NCBI GenBank assembly: GCA_965217935.1
Contig: OZ244581.1
Location: 2,418,001 to 2,482,000, forward strand
Direction: 5' to 3'
Length of the DNA stretch: 64,000 bases
From: JBBROS01 sp965217935
Lineage (GTDB): Bacteria > Pseudomonadota > Alphaproteobacteria > Acetobacterales > Acetobacteraceae
In this document: positions 1 to 8,295 of the stretch, in pieces
Layout of the letters: every line of letters begins with the position of its first letter
How positions within the stretch are numbered: the first letter of the stretch is position 1
Notes under the pieces: model-generated
The model's input: the letters and a program-made list of their open reading frames with translations, nothing else
Told to the model about the DNA's origin: nothing
Database searches by the model: none
Made by a program: the position numbers and the translations under genes

Positions 1-1423
1 CGTGGATCCAGCCGAAGAACGGCGCGTGCCGCATCTCGATGGTGATGAAGATCACCTTATACAACGAGAAGAACACCGGGATCTGCAACACCATCGGCAG
101 GCAGCCGCTGACCGGGTTCACGCCCGATTTCTTATAGACCCCCATGATCTCGGACTGCATCTTCTGCGGCTCGTCCTTGAGCCGCTCGCGGATCTCGGTG
201 ATCTGCGGCCCAAGCAGCTTCATCTTGCTCATCGAGCGGTAGGAGCGGCTGGCGAGCGGGAAGAACAGCAGCTTGACGAAGACGGTGAACACCATGATAG
301 CGACGCCGAAATTGCCGAGCAGGTGATACAGCCAGTCGAGCGCGTAGAAGATCGGCTTGGTCAGGAAATAGAACCAGCCGAAATCGACCGCCTTATCGAA
401 GTTCGGGATGGCGTAGGCGCTTTCGTAACGGTCGAGCAAGCCGACTTCCTTGGCGCCGGCGAACAGGTGGGTCGTGTTGTTGACGGCCTGGCCGGCAGCG
501 ACGGTTTCAGCGTTCGTCGGCACGAAATCTACCTGATACCGGTCAGCGCCGTTATCCGTCACATGGCGGAATGCCGCCTGCACCGGCATCTTCTGATCCG
601 GGATCATGGCGGTCAGCCAATACTTGTCGGTGATCCCGGCCCAGCCGCCGGTTGTGGCCATTTCCAAGGACGCGCCGCCGGGGTGCTTGGCCGCGTCCTT
701 CTTGGCCGCGTCGTAGGTCTGTTCATGCAACGTGCCGCCCAGCACGCCGAGCAGGCCTTCGTGCAGGATGTAATACCCGGCCGTTTTCGGCGTGTAATCG
801 CGGCGGATGCGGCTCCAGGGATAGACCTTGACCGGCGCTGCCCCATTATTGCGCACGATCTGCTCGGCGCTGAACATGTAGTTGTCGTCGATCGACAGCA
901 CGATCTCGAACACCTGCCCCGCGCCGTTGTCCCATGACAGCGTCACCGGCGCGGTATTGGTCAGCTCCTTGGCCGATGCGGTCCAGATCGTGTCCGGGCC
1001 AGGCGCCGGCACGCCGTTGTCCGCGGTCCAGCCGAACTGGGCGTAATAGGGCTGCGGATCGGCTCGCGGCTCCAGCAGGCGTACCTGGTTGCTCTCCGGC
1101 GACACCTCGACGTGGTAGTCCCGCAACACGAGGTCATCCAGGCGGGCGCCAGCCAGGTTGATGCTGCCCTTCACCCGCGGGCCTTCGATCGGCAGACGGG
1201 GGACGTTGCGCTGGTCGAGCGGCGGCTTGATGTCGTTGGTCGGCTGCGTGCCGGGGAAGGCCGGGTTGTTGACCGGCGCGGGCGTGTCGCCGCTCGCCGT
1301 GGTCTTGGTGGTCACGAGGGCTTGCTGCTGCGCCGGGCGCTGCGGCTTCGGCAGGATGAGCTGAAAGCCGAGCAGGATCGCGATCGAGATCGCGATGGCG
1401 ATGAATAGACGCTTCTGGTCCAT
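1..1423 (-). CDS. yidC: Membrane protein insertase YidC (3' end beyond window)
   Basis: YidC inserts and folds inner-membrane proteins, alone or with SecYEG. Reading from the ATG at 1423, the protein begins MDQKRLFIAIAISIAILLGF, a lysine-flanked first membrane helix. A proline-rich linker and the large periplasmic beta domain follow (roughly residues 60-340). The conserved membrane core then starts, with FPLASRSYRSMSKMK and, near the edge, SGCLPMVLQIPVFFSLYKVI. About 474 codons are present and the last transmembrane helices lie outside the window. The start codon overlaps the yidD stop by one base (TGATG), so translation is probably coupled. Gene order rpmH-rnpA-yidD-yidC is the standard bacterial one. 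Identification is firm. Confidence 0.97.
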   Translation of the reverse strand, partial: MDQKRLFIAIAISIAILLGFQLILPKPQRPAQQQALVTTKTTASGDTPAPVNNPAFPGTQPTNDIKPPLDQRNVPRLPIEGPRVKGSINLAGARLDDLVLRDYHVEVSPESNQVRLLEPRADPQPYYAQFGWTADNGVPAPGPDTIWTASAKELTNTAPVTLSWDNGAGQVFEIVLSIDDNYMFSAEQIVRNNGAAPVKVYPWSRIRRDYTPKTAGYYILHEGLLGVLGGTLHEQTYDAAKKDAAKHPGGASLEMATTGGWAGITDKYWLTAMIPDQKMPVQAAFRHVTDNGADRYQVDFVPTNAETVAAGQAVNNTTHLFAGAKEVGLLDRYESAYAIPNFDKAVDFGWFYFLTKPIFYALDWLYHLLGNFGVAIMVFTVFVKLLFFPLASRSYRSMSKMKLLGPQITEIRERLKDEPQKMQSEIMGVYKKSGVNPVSGCLPMVLQIPVFFSLYKVIFITIEMRHAPFFGWIH

Positions 1424-1704
1424 CAGGAGATCAATGCCTTGGAATTGTGTCGGGCGGCATCGCCCGGTGCGTGGCAGCGGCAGGACGGCGCCGGGTCGTA
1501 GCCCCCCGGATGCCACGGGTTGCAGCGCAGGACGCGCTTGGCCGAAAGCAGGGCGCCGCGAGCCGGGCCATGCAAGCGGAGGGCGTCGACCGCATAATGG
1601 CTGCAGCTTGGCTCGAAACGGCAATTCGCGCCGATGAACGGCCGGATCGTCCATTGATAGACCCGGATCAGCAGCACCAGGACCTCGGACACGGCTCGCA
1701 TCAA
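1423..1704 (-). CDS. yidD: Membrane protein insertion efficiency factor YidD
   Basis: A 93-residue protein with the YidD hallmarks: an N-terminal amphipathic stretch (VLVLLIRVYQWTIRPFIG), then CRFEPSCSHYAVDAL and RCNPWHPGGYDP, which hold the conserved cysteines. The family acts at the cytoplasmic face of the membrane and aids YidC/Sec-dependent insertion. It overlaps rnpA by 4 bases (ATGA) upstream and touches yidC downstream, so it is translated as part of one transcript. The end is polar and histidine-rich, as is common in this family. Confidence 0.95.
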   Translation of the reverse strand: MMRAVSEVLVLLIRVYQWTIRPFIGANCRFEPSCSHYAVDALRLHGPARGALLSAKRVLRCNPWHPGGYDPAPSCRCHAPGDAARHNSKALIS

Positions 1705-2081
1705 CGCACGCCCAGCTTTGCCATAGCCCGGCGGAGATCGTCGACCAGCAGCGTGAATTCGCGCCCGCGCGTATCCTGCCGGCCAATCAGCACCAAGTCG
1801 ACGCCCTTGAGCGGCGCCTCAGCCAAAACCATGCGCGCGGCCTCTTTCAGCCTGCGGCGGGTGCGGTTGCGGACCACGGCGTTGCCGACCTTCTTCGTGA
1901 CGGTGAAGCCCAGCCGGGCTGGGGAGGCGTCAGGGCGCGTCAGAGCTTGCAGGACCAAGCCAGGGACCGGTGCCTTCCGCCCTTTGCTGGCCACGGACAG
2001 GAATTGCGATCGGCGTTTCAGCCGGCCTGCGCAGGAATGCGCGAGCATGGCGGGGCCGGGCGCCTCAATTTGCGGCGCCAC
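1701..2081 (-). CDS. rnpA: Ribonuclease P protein component
   Basis: RnpA is the protein subunit of RNase P, which matures tRNA 5' ends together with the RNA subunit. The signature is visible as RLKRRSQFLSVA near the N-terminus and the basic RNR-type motif GNAVVRNRTRRRLKEAAR in the middle. The longest frame begins at a GTG (2081) six bases after the rpmH stop; an ATG at 2048 (MLAHSCAGRLKRR) would give about 115 residues, closer to the common length, so the start is uncertain. No good ribosome-binding site separates the two. It sits between rpmH and yidD as in most bacteria. Confidence 0.95.
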   Translation of the reverse strand: MAPQIEAPGPAMLAHSCAGRLKRRSQFLSVASKGRKAPVPGLVLQALTRPDASPARLGFTVTKKVGNAVVRNRTRRRLKEAARMVLAEAPLKGVDLVLIGRQDTRGREFTLLVDDLRRAMAKLGVR

Positions 2082-2086
2082 GTCAT

Positions 2087-2221
2087 TTACGCCGATAGTC
2101 GTTTACGGCCCTTGGCCCGGCGGTTCGCAAGCACCTTGCGTCCCCCGACCGTGGCCATGCGGGCGCGGAAGCCATGCCGGCGCTTGCGGACCAGCTTCGA
2201 GGGTTGGTAAGTGCGCTTCAA
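2087..2221 (-). CDS. rpmH: 50S ribosomal protein L34 (TTG start)
   Basis: Forty-four codons encode the entire L34: KRTYQPSKLVRKRRHGFR, then RMATVGGRKVLANRR and the lysine/arginine tail KGRKRLSA. The start is a TTG at 2221, chosen because it gives the exact family length and has GGAG eight bases upstream; an ATG-only search misses this gene. It is the first gene of the rnpA-yidD-yidC run, and rnpA begins a few bases after its stop. L34 is a structural component of the large ribosomal subunit. Confidence 0.96.
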   Translation of the reverse strand: MKRTYQPSKLVRKRRHGFRARMATVGGRKVLANRRAKGRKRLSA

Positions 2222-2398
2222 CGTCGTGTCTCCGGTTTCAAAGACGGCGGGGCCGCCCGAGCTGCTATCGGGCGGCAAGCAGACCGGGCGGGCAGCCGAG
2301 GCCCGTTGCAAGCCGGGCTTATAGGCGTCCCGGTCCGCCACAGTCAATCGAGGCGAACGGGTTGCAACCGGCGCCGGCCTCGTTTGTTCAATTCTACA

Positions 2399-2863
2399 AT
2401 GTATGGTCTCGAACGTCTTCTGCGCGGACCCGGACGCCTTGCCATCCTCGCCGGCATCTTGGCGTTCGGGGCGATCGGGCTTGCCCTGGCCATGACCGGG
2501 GCCGGCGTACCGTTCTTGATGTCCGGCCTGTTGGCCGCCCTGGCGGCCGGTTTCGTCGAATATGCGGCGCTCCGTTGGCAAGGCTCGCTCAAGCCGGCTG
2601 TCCCCGCGAGTGAGTCGGATGCCAAGATCGAGATCTATCGGGCGCATACGGCCGCTCTGCGCCATGACCTGCGCGGCGTGCTGTCTCCGGCGTTGATGGT
2701 TTCGGATCGGCTCGTCAATCACCAGGACCCGGCGGTGCAGCGCGCCGGACAGACCGTCGTCCGCTCCATCGAGCGTGCCACGGCGCTCATCGTCTCTCAC
2801 CGCGACGCCTTGACGCCGGACGGGGGCGATAAGCCGGCTCCTGCTCCGGCCGAGACACCGTGA
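2399..2863 (+). CDS. Small membrane protein with HisKA-like dimerisation helix, no ATPase domain
   Basis: The 154-residue protein begins at ATG 2399. It has two hydrophobic helices (about residues 13-32 and 36-52: LAILAGILAFGAIGLALAM and FLMSGLLAALAAGFVEYAAL), then a soluble part carrying AALRHDLRGVLSPALMVSDR. That string resembles the H-box of histidine kinases (H followed by D/E-L-R and a hydrophobic helix) and is followed by a second helix with IERATALI. The HATPase module that normally follows is missing; the protein ends in a short proline-rich tail. It may be a phosphotransfer or sensor-dimerisation remnant, or a membrane protein that only resembles one. It diverges from rpmH. Function unknown. 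Confidence 0.6.
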   Translation: MYGLERLLRGPGRLAILAGILAFGAIGLALAMTGAGVPFLMSGLLAALAAGFVEYAALRWQGSLKPAVPASESDAKIEIYRAHTAALRHDLRGVLSPALMVSDRLVNHQDPAVQRAGQTVVRSIERATALIVSHRDALTPDGGDKPAPAPAETP

Positions 2864-3105
2864 AGGATGCGGCAAACGTGCGCATCCCTGCTGCGTAGGG
2901 GCGGACCACGGCGCGAGGAACAAGGGACGGCGCCGGCATCATGGCCGCGGCTGGCCGCGCGTGCAGAGACCAGCGTGATCTCAATGACGAAACCGACATG
3001 GGCCGTGCGCCGGGACATGTTTTGTGTCTTGATACGTGAAGCCTGGCTCAAAATGGCGGATGAGGAATGCCCAATGACCGTTTGCCGACATGCGAAGGAG
3101 CACAC

Positions 3106-3846
3106 ATGATCCGCCGCAGAGCGCTCTTCATCGCTGCCGCCCTCATGGCCTTGCCGCTCGCCAGCGTGGCGGAGGCTCAGACGCCGACGCCGACGCCCGG
3201 GCACTACAAAATCGGCATCATCGGCTCCGGCAACGTCGGCGGGACGCTCGGCGTGCTGTGGGCCAAGGCGGGCGATGACGTGCTGTTCTCCTCGCGTCAC
3301 CCCGAGGAGCTGAAGGAGCTCGCGGCCAGAGCGGGGCCTCATGCCAAGGTCGGCACGCCGGCGGAGGCTGCGGCCTTCGGCGACGTGGTGCTGATCGCCG
3401 TGCCGTATTCGGCGTTCCCCGCCATCGCCAAGGCGAACGGCGCGGCGATGACGGGCAAGGTGGTGCTTGACGCCTCAAATCCTCAGCCTCGGCGGGACGG
3501 CGCCGTTGCCGAGCAGGCGATCGAGCAGGGGGTCGGCGCTTATGCGACCTCGCTGCTGCCTGGCACGCGCTACCTGCGCGCGTTCAACGCCATCGGCATG
3601 GGGACAGTGGCCGCCAAATCCGGCGAGCTTGGCGCCCGAGGGATCGGCATTCCGCTGGCCAGCGACGATCCGGAGGCGATCAAGGTCGGTTCGGACCTGG
3701 TGCGGCAAGCCGGGTTCACGCCGGTCGTCGTGCCGCTCGGCCGGGCCGGGGAGTTCGGACCAGGCCGCCCGCTCGGGACCGGCGCCTACTCCGTTGCGCA
3801 ATGGAAGCAGAAGCTCGGCTTGGCCAACAGCGCCGCCGGCGATTGA
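3106..3846 (+). CDS. Exported NAD(P)-binding oxidoreductase, F420-dependent NADP reductase-like fold
   Basis: The 246-residue protein starts at ATG 3106 with GAAGGAG six bases upstream. Residues 1-24 form a signal peptide (MIRRRALFIAAALMALPLAS) ending near AEAQ. A Rossmann fold follows directly, with the dinucleotide loop KIGIIGSGNVGGTLG, then FSSRHPEEL and DVVLIAVPYSAFPAI, as in the NADP-oxidoreductase/coenzyme F420-dependent family. LDASNPQPRRDG and YLRAFNAIGMGT match the second conserved part. The electron partner is not evident. An exported member is unusual, since the periplasm is not supplied with NADPH; the neighbour at 3899 is also an exported Rossmann protein and may be its partner. 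Confidence 0.78.
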   Translation: MIRRRALFIAAALMALPLASVAEAQTPTPTPGHYKIGIIGSGNVGGTLGVLWAKAGDDVLFSSRHPEELKELAARAGPHAKVGTPAEAAAFGDVVLIAVPYSAFPAIAKANGAAMTGKVVLDASNPQPRRDGAVAEQAIEQGVGAYATSLLPGTRYLRAFNAIGMGTVAAKSGELGARGIGIPLASDDPEAIKVGSDLVRQAGFTPVVVPLGRAGEFGPGRPLGTGAYSVAQWKQKLGLANSAAGD

Positions 3847-3898
3847 TGCGAAAGCTTCGGCCTGTCGCGCGCCGGCAATCGGGAAGGAACTTTCGGTT

Positions 3899-4804
3899 AT
3901 GAGCAGCAATACAGGCAGGCACGGCCGTCGCGACCTGATCACCGTCCTTGCAGGCGGCGCCTTGGCGACTGCCATAGGTCCGGGCTGCGCCTCCGCACAG
4001 GGCCAGGCAGGCGCCCGGCCTGCAACCGACGCGCCGCAACGGGTGGTCGTCACCGGGTCATCGGGCGGGCTCGGCCTCGCCGCTGCCCAGCGCCTGATTG
4101 CAACAGGACACCGCGTCATCGTGCATGGACGCAACCAGCAGCGGGCCGATGACGCGATGGCGGCGGCGCCCGGCGCAGAAGCCGCCGTGATCGGCGACGT
4201 GTCGGTGATGGCGCAGACCCGCGCGCTTGCCGACCAAGTCAACGAGATCGGGCCGTGCGACGCGGTGGTCCACAATGTTGGCATCGGCTCCCGCGCGGGA
4301 ACGGAGAGGACGGCGGACGGCCTGCCGCAGATCTTTGCCGTGAACACGCTGGCGCCGTATATGCTGACGGCGCTGATCAACAAGCCAAAGCGCCTCGTCT
4401 ACGTCAGCTCGGACGTGCACCGCCGGGCAACGCTGGACCCCGACGACCTGACCCACGCCACGCGTTCCGGCAGCGGCGGCAGCGCCTATGCCGAGTCGAA
4501 GCTGCAGGACGTGCTGCTGGCCTTCGCCGTCGGGCGCCGCTGGCCCGGCGTGTTTTCCAACGCCATGTCGCCCGGCTGGGTTCCGACCGAGATGGGCGGC
4601 CCGTCCGCGACCGGAAGCTTGCCCAACGCCGCCGATTGCCTCGCCTGGCTCGCCACCAGCGACGCGCCCGCCGCCCGCGTCTCGGCCAAGTTCTTCTACG
4701 ACAAGCGCGAGCAGAAACCGAACCCGCTGGCGCGCGACCGGCAGCTTCAGGACAGGCTGATGGCGGAATGCGAGCGGATATCTGGGGTCCGGTTTCCTGC
4801 TTGA
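3899..4804 (+). CDS. Short-chain dehydrogenase with Tat-like leader
   Basis: The 301-residue protein starts at ATG 3899, with GGAAGGA upstream. The N-terminus (GRHGRRDLITVLAGGALA) has a twin-arginine followed by a hydrophobic segment, like a Tat signal. The SDR core follows: cofactor loop VVVTGSSGGLGLAAAQRL, an HNVGIG motif in place of the usual NNAG, the structural Asn in FAVNTLAPY, YVSSDVHRR, and the catalytic YxxxK as AYAESK. The substrate cannot be read from sequence. It lies 52 bases after the exported NAD(P)-fold protein at 3106 on the same strand, probably one transcript; Tat export would allow cofactor loading before secretion. Confidence 0.8.
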   Translation: MSSNTGRHGRRDLITVLAGGALATAIGPGCASAQGQAGARPATDAPQRVVVTGSSGGLGLAAAQRLIATGHRVIVHGRNQQRADDAMAAAPGAEAAVIGDVSVMAQTRALADQVNEIGPCDAVVHNVGIGSRAGTERTADGLPQIFAVNTLAPYMLTALINKPKRLVYVSSDVHRRATLDPDDLTHATRSGSGGSAYAESKLQDVLLAFAVGRRWPGVFSNAMSPGWVPTEMGGPSATGSLPNAADCLAWLATSDAPAARVSAKFFYDKREQKPNPLARDRQLQDRLMAECERISGVRFPA

Positions 4805-4831
4805 ACGCCCGCCCGTCAGGGGAACCGCAAT

Positions 4832-6001
4832 CTAATAGGAGCGCGGCAGCCCTAAGTTGCGCTCGGCCAGGAACGACAGCACGAGGTTGGTCGAGATCGG
4901 GGCCACTTGATACAGGCGCGTTTCGCGGAACTTCCGCTCGATGTCATACTCCTCCGCGAACCCGAAGCCGCCGTGCGTCTGGATGCACACGTTGGCCGCT
5001 TCGAACGACGCGTCGGCGGCCAGCATCTTCGCCATGTTCGCCTCCGCCCCCGGGTTCTGCCCGGCCTCATACAAGCGCAGCGCCTCGTGGACCATCAACT
5101 CGGCCGCGCGCATGTTGGCGTAGGCCCGGGCAATCGGGAACTGGATGCCCTGGTTCTTGCCGATCGGCTGGCCGAACACCACCCGCTCCTTCGCATATGC
5201 CACCGAGCGGTCGGTGAACCACTTCGCGTCGCCGATGCATTCCGCCGCGATCAGGATCCGCTCGGCGTTCATCCCCGACAGGATATAGCGGAACCCCTGT
5301 CCTTCCTCGCCGACCAGGCTGTCCGCCGGGATGTCCATGTTGTCGAAGAACACCTCGCAGGAATTGTGGTTCATCATGGTGCGGATCGGGCGGATGGTCA
5401 GGCCCTTCACGGACCGCATGTCGACGATGAACGTGCTGAGGCCCTCCGTCCGCTTGGCGGCCTGGTCGCGCGGCGTGGTGCGGGCCAGCAGCAGCATCAG
5501 GTCGGAGTGCTCGGCCCGGCTGGTCCAGATCTTCTGGCCGTTGACGACGTAGCGGCCGTTGCCTCCGCGCCGGGCGGTAGTGCGCAGCATCGTCGTGTCG
5601 GTGCCGCTGGTCGGCTCGGTGACGCCGAACGCCTGCAGGCGCAGGTCCCCGGCGGCGATCTTGGGCAGGTACTCCGCTTTCTGCGCCGCGCTGCCGTGCC
5701 GCAGGATCGTGCCCATCATGTACATCTGCGCGTGGCAGGCGCCGCCATTGCAGCCCTGGCGCTGCACCTCTTCCAGGATCGCAGCCCCGCCCGACAGCGG
5801 CAAGCCGGCGCCGCCGTACTCCTCGGGGATCAACGCGGCCAGATAGCCGCTCTCGGTCAATGCATGGACGAATTCGGTTGGATAGGACCGCGTCTCGTCG
5901 AGCTTGCGCCAGTATTCGCCCGGGAAGCCGGCGCAGAGCTTGGCGACCTCCTCGCGGATCTCGCGGTAGCGGTCGCCTGGCATGTCCTCCAAATCAGCCA
6001 C
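4832..6001 (-). CDS. Acyl-CoA dehydrogenase family protein
   Basis: A flavoprotein of about 389 residues that would oxidise an acyl-CoA thioester at the alpha-beta bond. Visible blocks are ALIPEEYGGAGLPLSGGAAI, FGVTEPTSGTDTT, NGQKIWTSRAEHSDLMLLLA, GEEGQGFRYILSGMNAERIL and THGGFGFAEEYDIERKFRET. At the place where many family members have the catalytic YEG, this one reads YQVAPISTNL, so the base is either elsewhere (as in the long-chain and isovaleryl enzymes) or the chemistry differs. I chose the GTG at 6001 because AAGGAG lies nine bases upstream and the length then fits the family; the open frame continues upstream without homology. It converges on the SDR at 3899. Confidence 0.9.
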   Translation of the reverse strand: MADLEDMPGDRYREIREEVAKLCAGFPGEYWRKLDETRSYPTEFVHALTESGYLAALIPEEYGGAGLPLSGGAAILEEVQRQGCNGGACHAQMYMMGTILRHGSAAQKAEYLPKIAAGDLRLQAFGVTEPTSGTDTTMLRTTARRGGNGRYVVNGQKIWTSRAEHSDLMLLLARTTPRDQAAKRTEGLSTFIVDMRSVKGLTIRPIRTMMNHNSCEVFFDNMDIPADSLVGEEGQGFRYILSGMNAERILIAAECIGDAKWFTDRSVAYAKERVVFGQPIGKNQGIQFPIARAYANMRAAELMVHEALRLYEAGQNPGAEANMAKMLAADASFEAANVCIQTHGGFGFAEEYDIERKFRETRLYQVAPISTNLVLSFLAERNLGLPRSY

Positions 6002-6266
6002 GTCGTTTCTCTCCTTGCCTATCAAGCAGGAGATATAACGAGTTTTGCCCAGATCGGCTCGCTGTGTTCGCCGCCCGTCGGAATCGATGCCCGCCAGCCC
6101 GATCTCAGCCCGCGAGCCATAGACCTTCATGCCGGCATCGCTGGTCCCCGCGCCGTAGCCGGAGACGTGACCGTGATGAGCCGTCGGCAACGCTCCCAAG
6201 GCGGCAGCGCCGAAGCCCGCGCGCTCCGCTGCGCCCGGCGCGAGGAGCAGTTCCGAGCCGCTTGGC

Positions 6267-6777
6267 GTGCCCCAACGCCATCGGGCGCGTCCGGCGATCC
6301 GCTTCGGTCATTGGCCATGCCAGGCTCCGGCGCCAGTCATCGCCGCCCTGGCCGCCCCGGCCGTGCTGTTCACGCTGCTGCAGATCGCTTTCCCGTTCCT
6401 GTATGCCGGCTGGCTGAGCCTGCAAAAGGTTGAGTTCGGCGGCGGCGGCGCCTTCGTCGGCGCCGCGAACTTCGCCGCCATGCTGGCTGACGGCACGTTC
6501 TGGAACGGATTGCGCGTGAGCCTCGTGCTTTACGCCGCCTCGCTCGCGTTGCAGCTCGTCGCCGGCGCCTACATTGCTTTGTTGCTGTTGAATGCCAAGC
6601 GTATGCCCGGGCCGCTGCGCTCGCTGCTGATCTCACCGTTCATGCTGCCGCCCGTCGTCGCGGCCAACTACCTGCTGCAATAGATCGGCCTGGCGCCCTC
6701 CGCGTGGCTCGCTTCGCCGCAATGAGTCATTTCCACCATCGCCATGATCGACACCTGGCAATGGGCGCCCTACAAAG
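6267..6777 (+). pseudogene. Broken sugar-type ABC transporter permease (MalF/UgpA-like)
   Basis: From about 6330 the frame reads as the N-terminal half of a binding-protein-dependent permease: PAVLFTLLQIAFPFLYAGWL, FVGAANFAAMLADGTFWNGL, VLYAASLALQLVAGAYIALL and SLLISPFMLPPVVAANYLLQ. A TAG at 6681 stops it, yet the same frame continues as IGLAPSAWLASPQ, a TGA, then VISTIAMIDTWQWAPYK, which is how these permeases go on. The usual stretch between MLPPVVA and NYLLQ is also missing (a deletion of roughly a dozen codons), and the second half of the gene and its transporter partners are absent. It is therefore a remnant with at least two stops, a deletion and a truncated 3' end. Confidence 0.75.
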
Positions 6778-7562
6778 GAGCCCCTGCTCATGTCGGGGTT
6801 GGTTGAGGATATGCCCGGAAATCACTCACAAGCCCGATGAGGGTGTGGCGCGGGCGCGTTCGGTGATTTTGCCGATGATGCCAGGGCTGGCGCGGCCGGC
6901 GATCCGCTTCTGGATCGCGCGGACACCGAGGTCTGTGGAGGCGGCGAGCGCCTCGATCTCGCTGACGACGCGCTGCGGCGTCCCGGGCCGGCCCAGGTTC
7001 TACTAGGGGCGGAAGGCTCAACCGAACGGAAACAAACGGTAGCTGTATTGGACGTGATGTTGAGGGTCGGCTTGGCGAAGGCTTGATCGTCGGCTCGTGA
7101 GGAGCGCCTACGTGGTGCTGCTGGTATTGAACTAAGCCGCTATCGCGGCAGTGCTTCATAAACTGCTTGCGACCTTTTGGTCGTTCCGGGGGAATATTTG
7201 CTTCAATTATTGTGATCCTTGGATGATCTTGGAGCGTGCGCAACAGCGGCGTGTGACCGTGTTGGGAGGTAAGATGGCGTTGCTGTTGTCAGCACACCAT
7301 CGGGGGAGATGCCTCATTGTCAGGCGACAAGTTAAACCCACCCGGTAGCGACGCCAGGAACCCAGCCACTCTGCGTAGCAGAAATAGGCAGGATGACGGA
7401 AAAGTTTGGCGTTTTTCCGCTTTCCTTAGACGCAGTTTCGACAATTACCCTAAGTTGAGTAAGCATGGCTTTCAGCTGATCGCGCCGATGCCCATTTCTG
7501 GCGCTGCGGAGCAGAGTGCAACGTTACATATCTTGATTTTTGACCTGATCGCAACAGTGACC
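6778..7562. other. Non-coding or decayed stretch at the edge of the mobile region
   Basis: No convincing gene. On the minus strand, 6826-6999 is an open stretch of 57 codons between stops reading GRPGTPQRVVSEIEALAAS and GVRAIQKRIAGRASPGIIG; it looks like a piece of a real protein but I cannot name it. From about 7020 to 7560 base composition becomes visibly more AT-rich than the surroundings (for example around 7180-7230 and 7370-7460), which fits imported or decaying DNA. Confidence 0.35.
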
Positions 7563-8219
7563 AAGTGCTGCGAGGAACCACGCAGGCCGGCGCCGGGGCA
7601 TCCTTCCGCCGACACCGTGCGGGCGCTGGCCACCCTGCGCCATTTCCTGCGCGAGGGCACGCAGTGGCGCAGCCTGCGGGCGGGCGAGGACACGGCAAGC
7701 GGCTCGACCCTTCGCCGAGCCTTTGCGCGCTGAACGCGCACAAGCCTGCTGGGGAAGGCGCACGCTCTGCTTGTGGCTATGTTGCGCGGTAAACCTGGCC
7801 TGATCCTGGACAGCTGTCCGTGCGCGCCAAGCGCGGTGGCGAACGGGGACGGCATTCCCGTCGCGTGCATGGCGACCGCGGCGAACGTGAACGACACCGT
7901 CTTGTTCGAGCGCCTGTTCCTGGCCGCCTTTGCCCTCATGGCCCGCATCAGCACCATCTTCGCCGACAAAGGGCATGACGCCGAGAGCAACCGTGCCTTG
8001 TGCCGCGATTTCGGCGCCGAGCCGCACATCCACAAGCGTCGTCAGCCGAGCGGGTCAGGCTTGGGTCGGCAGCGTTGGCCGGCGGAACGCAGCAATGCTT
8101 GGCTGCTGAAAAACAAGCGCCTCTCCTTGCGCTACGACCGGCTCGGCGTCATCGTTCAGGCCCTGCTCCAGACCGCATGCATACTCCTGGTTGCAGGACG
8201 GCTCGTGCAGGAATTCTGA
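7563..8219 (+). pseudogene. IS5-family transposase remnant with frameshift and internal deletion
   Basis: The N-terminal part (CCEEPRRPAPGHPSADTVRA, ATLRHFLREGTQWRSL, SGSTLRRAFAR) ends at a stop near 7733, and a second frame resumes with HALLVAMLRGKPGLILDSC. After LDSC the reading shifts again: VRAKRGGE is encoded one frame over, and about twenty codons expected before the next block are missing. Then come GIPVACMATAANVNDT, FADKGHDAESNRALCRDFGA and SNAWLLKNKRLSLRYDRLG, which are classic IS5 blocks with the second Asp. Several lesions make it non-functional. I could not delimit terminal repeats. Confidence 0.82.
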
Positions 8220-8295
8220 AAGCCGCTTTTTTAGCGTGTAAGGCTGCAGAGAAGCCCTCAGAAGCCCTTTTCGCCCAATGAAGTGGACAGGGCCA

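Noticed and set aside
7773..8219. Intact small transposase gene
   Set aside because: It is only the C-terminal half of an IS5 transposase; the first half is in another frame and a piece is deleted.
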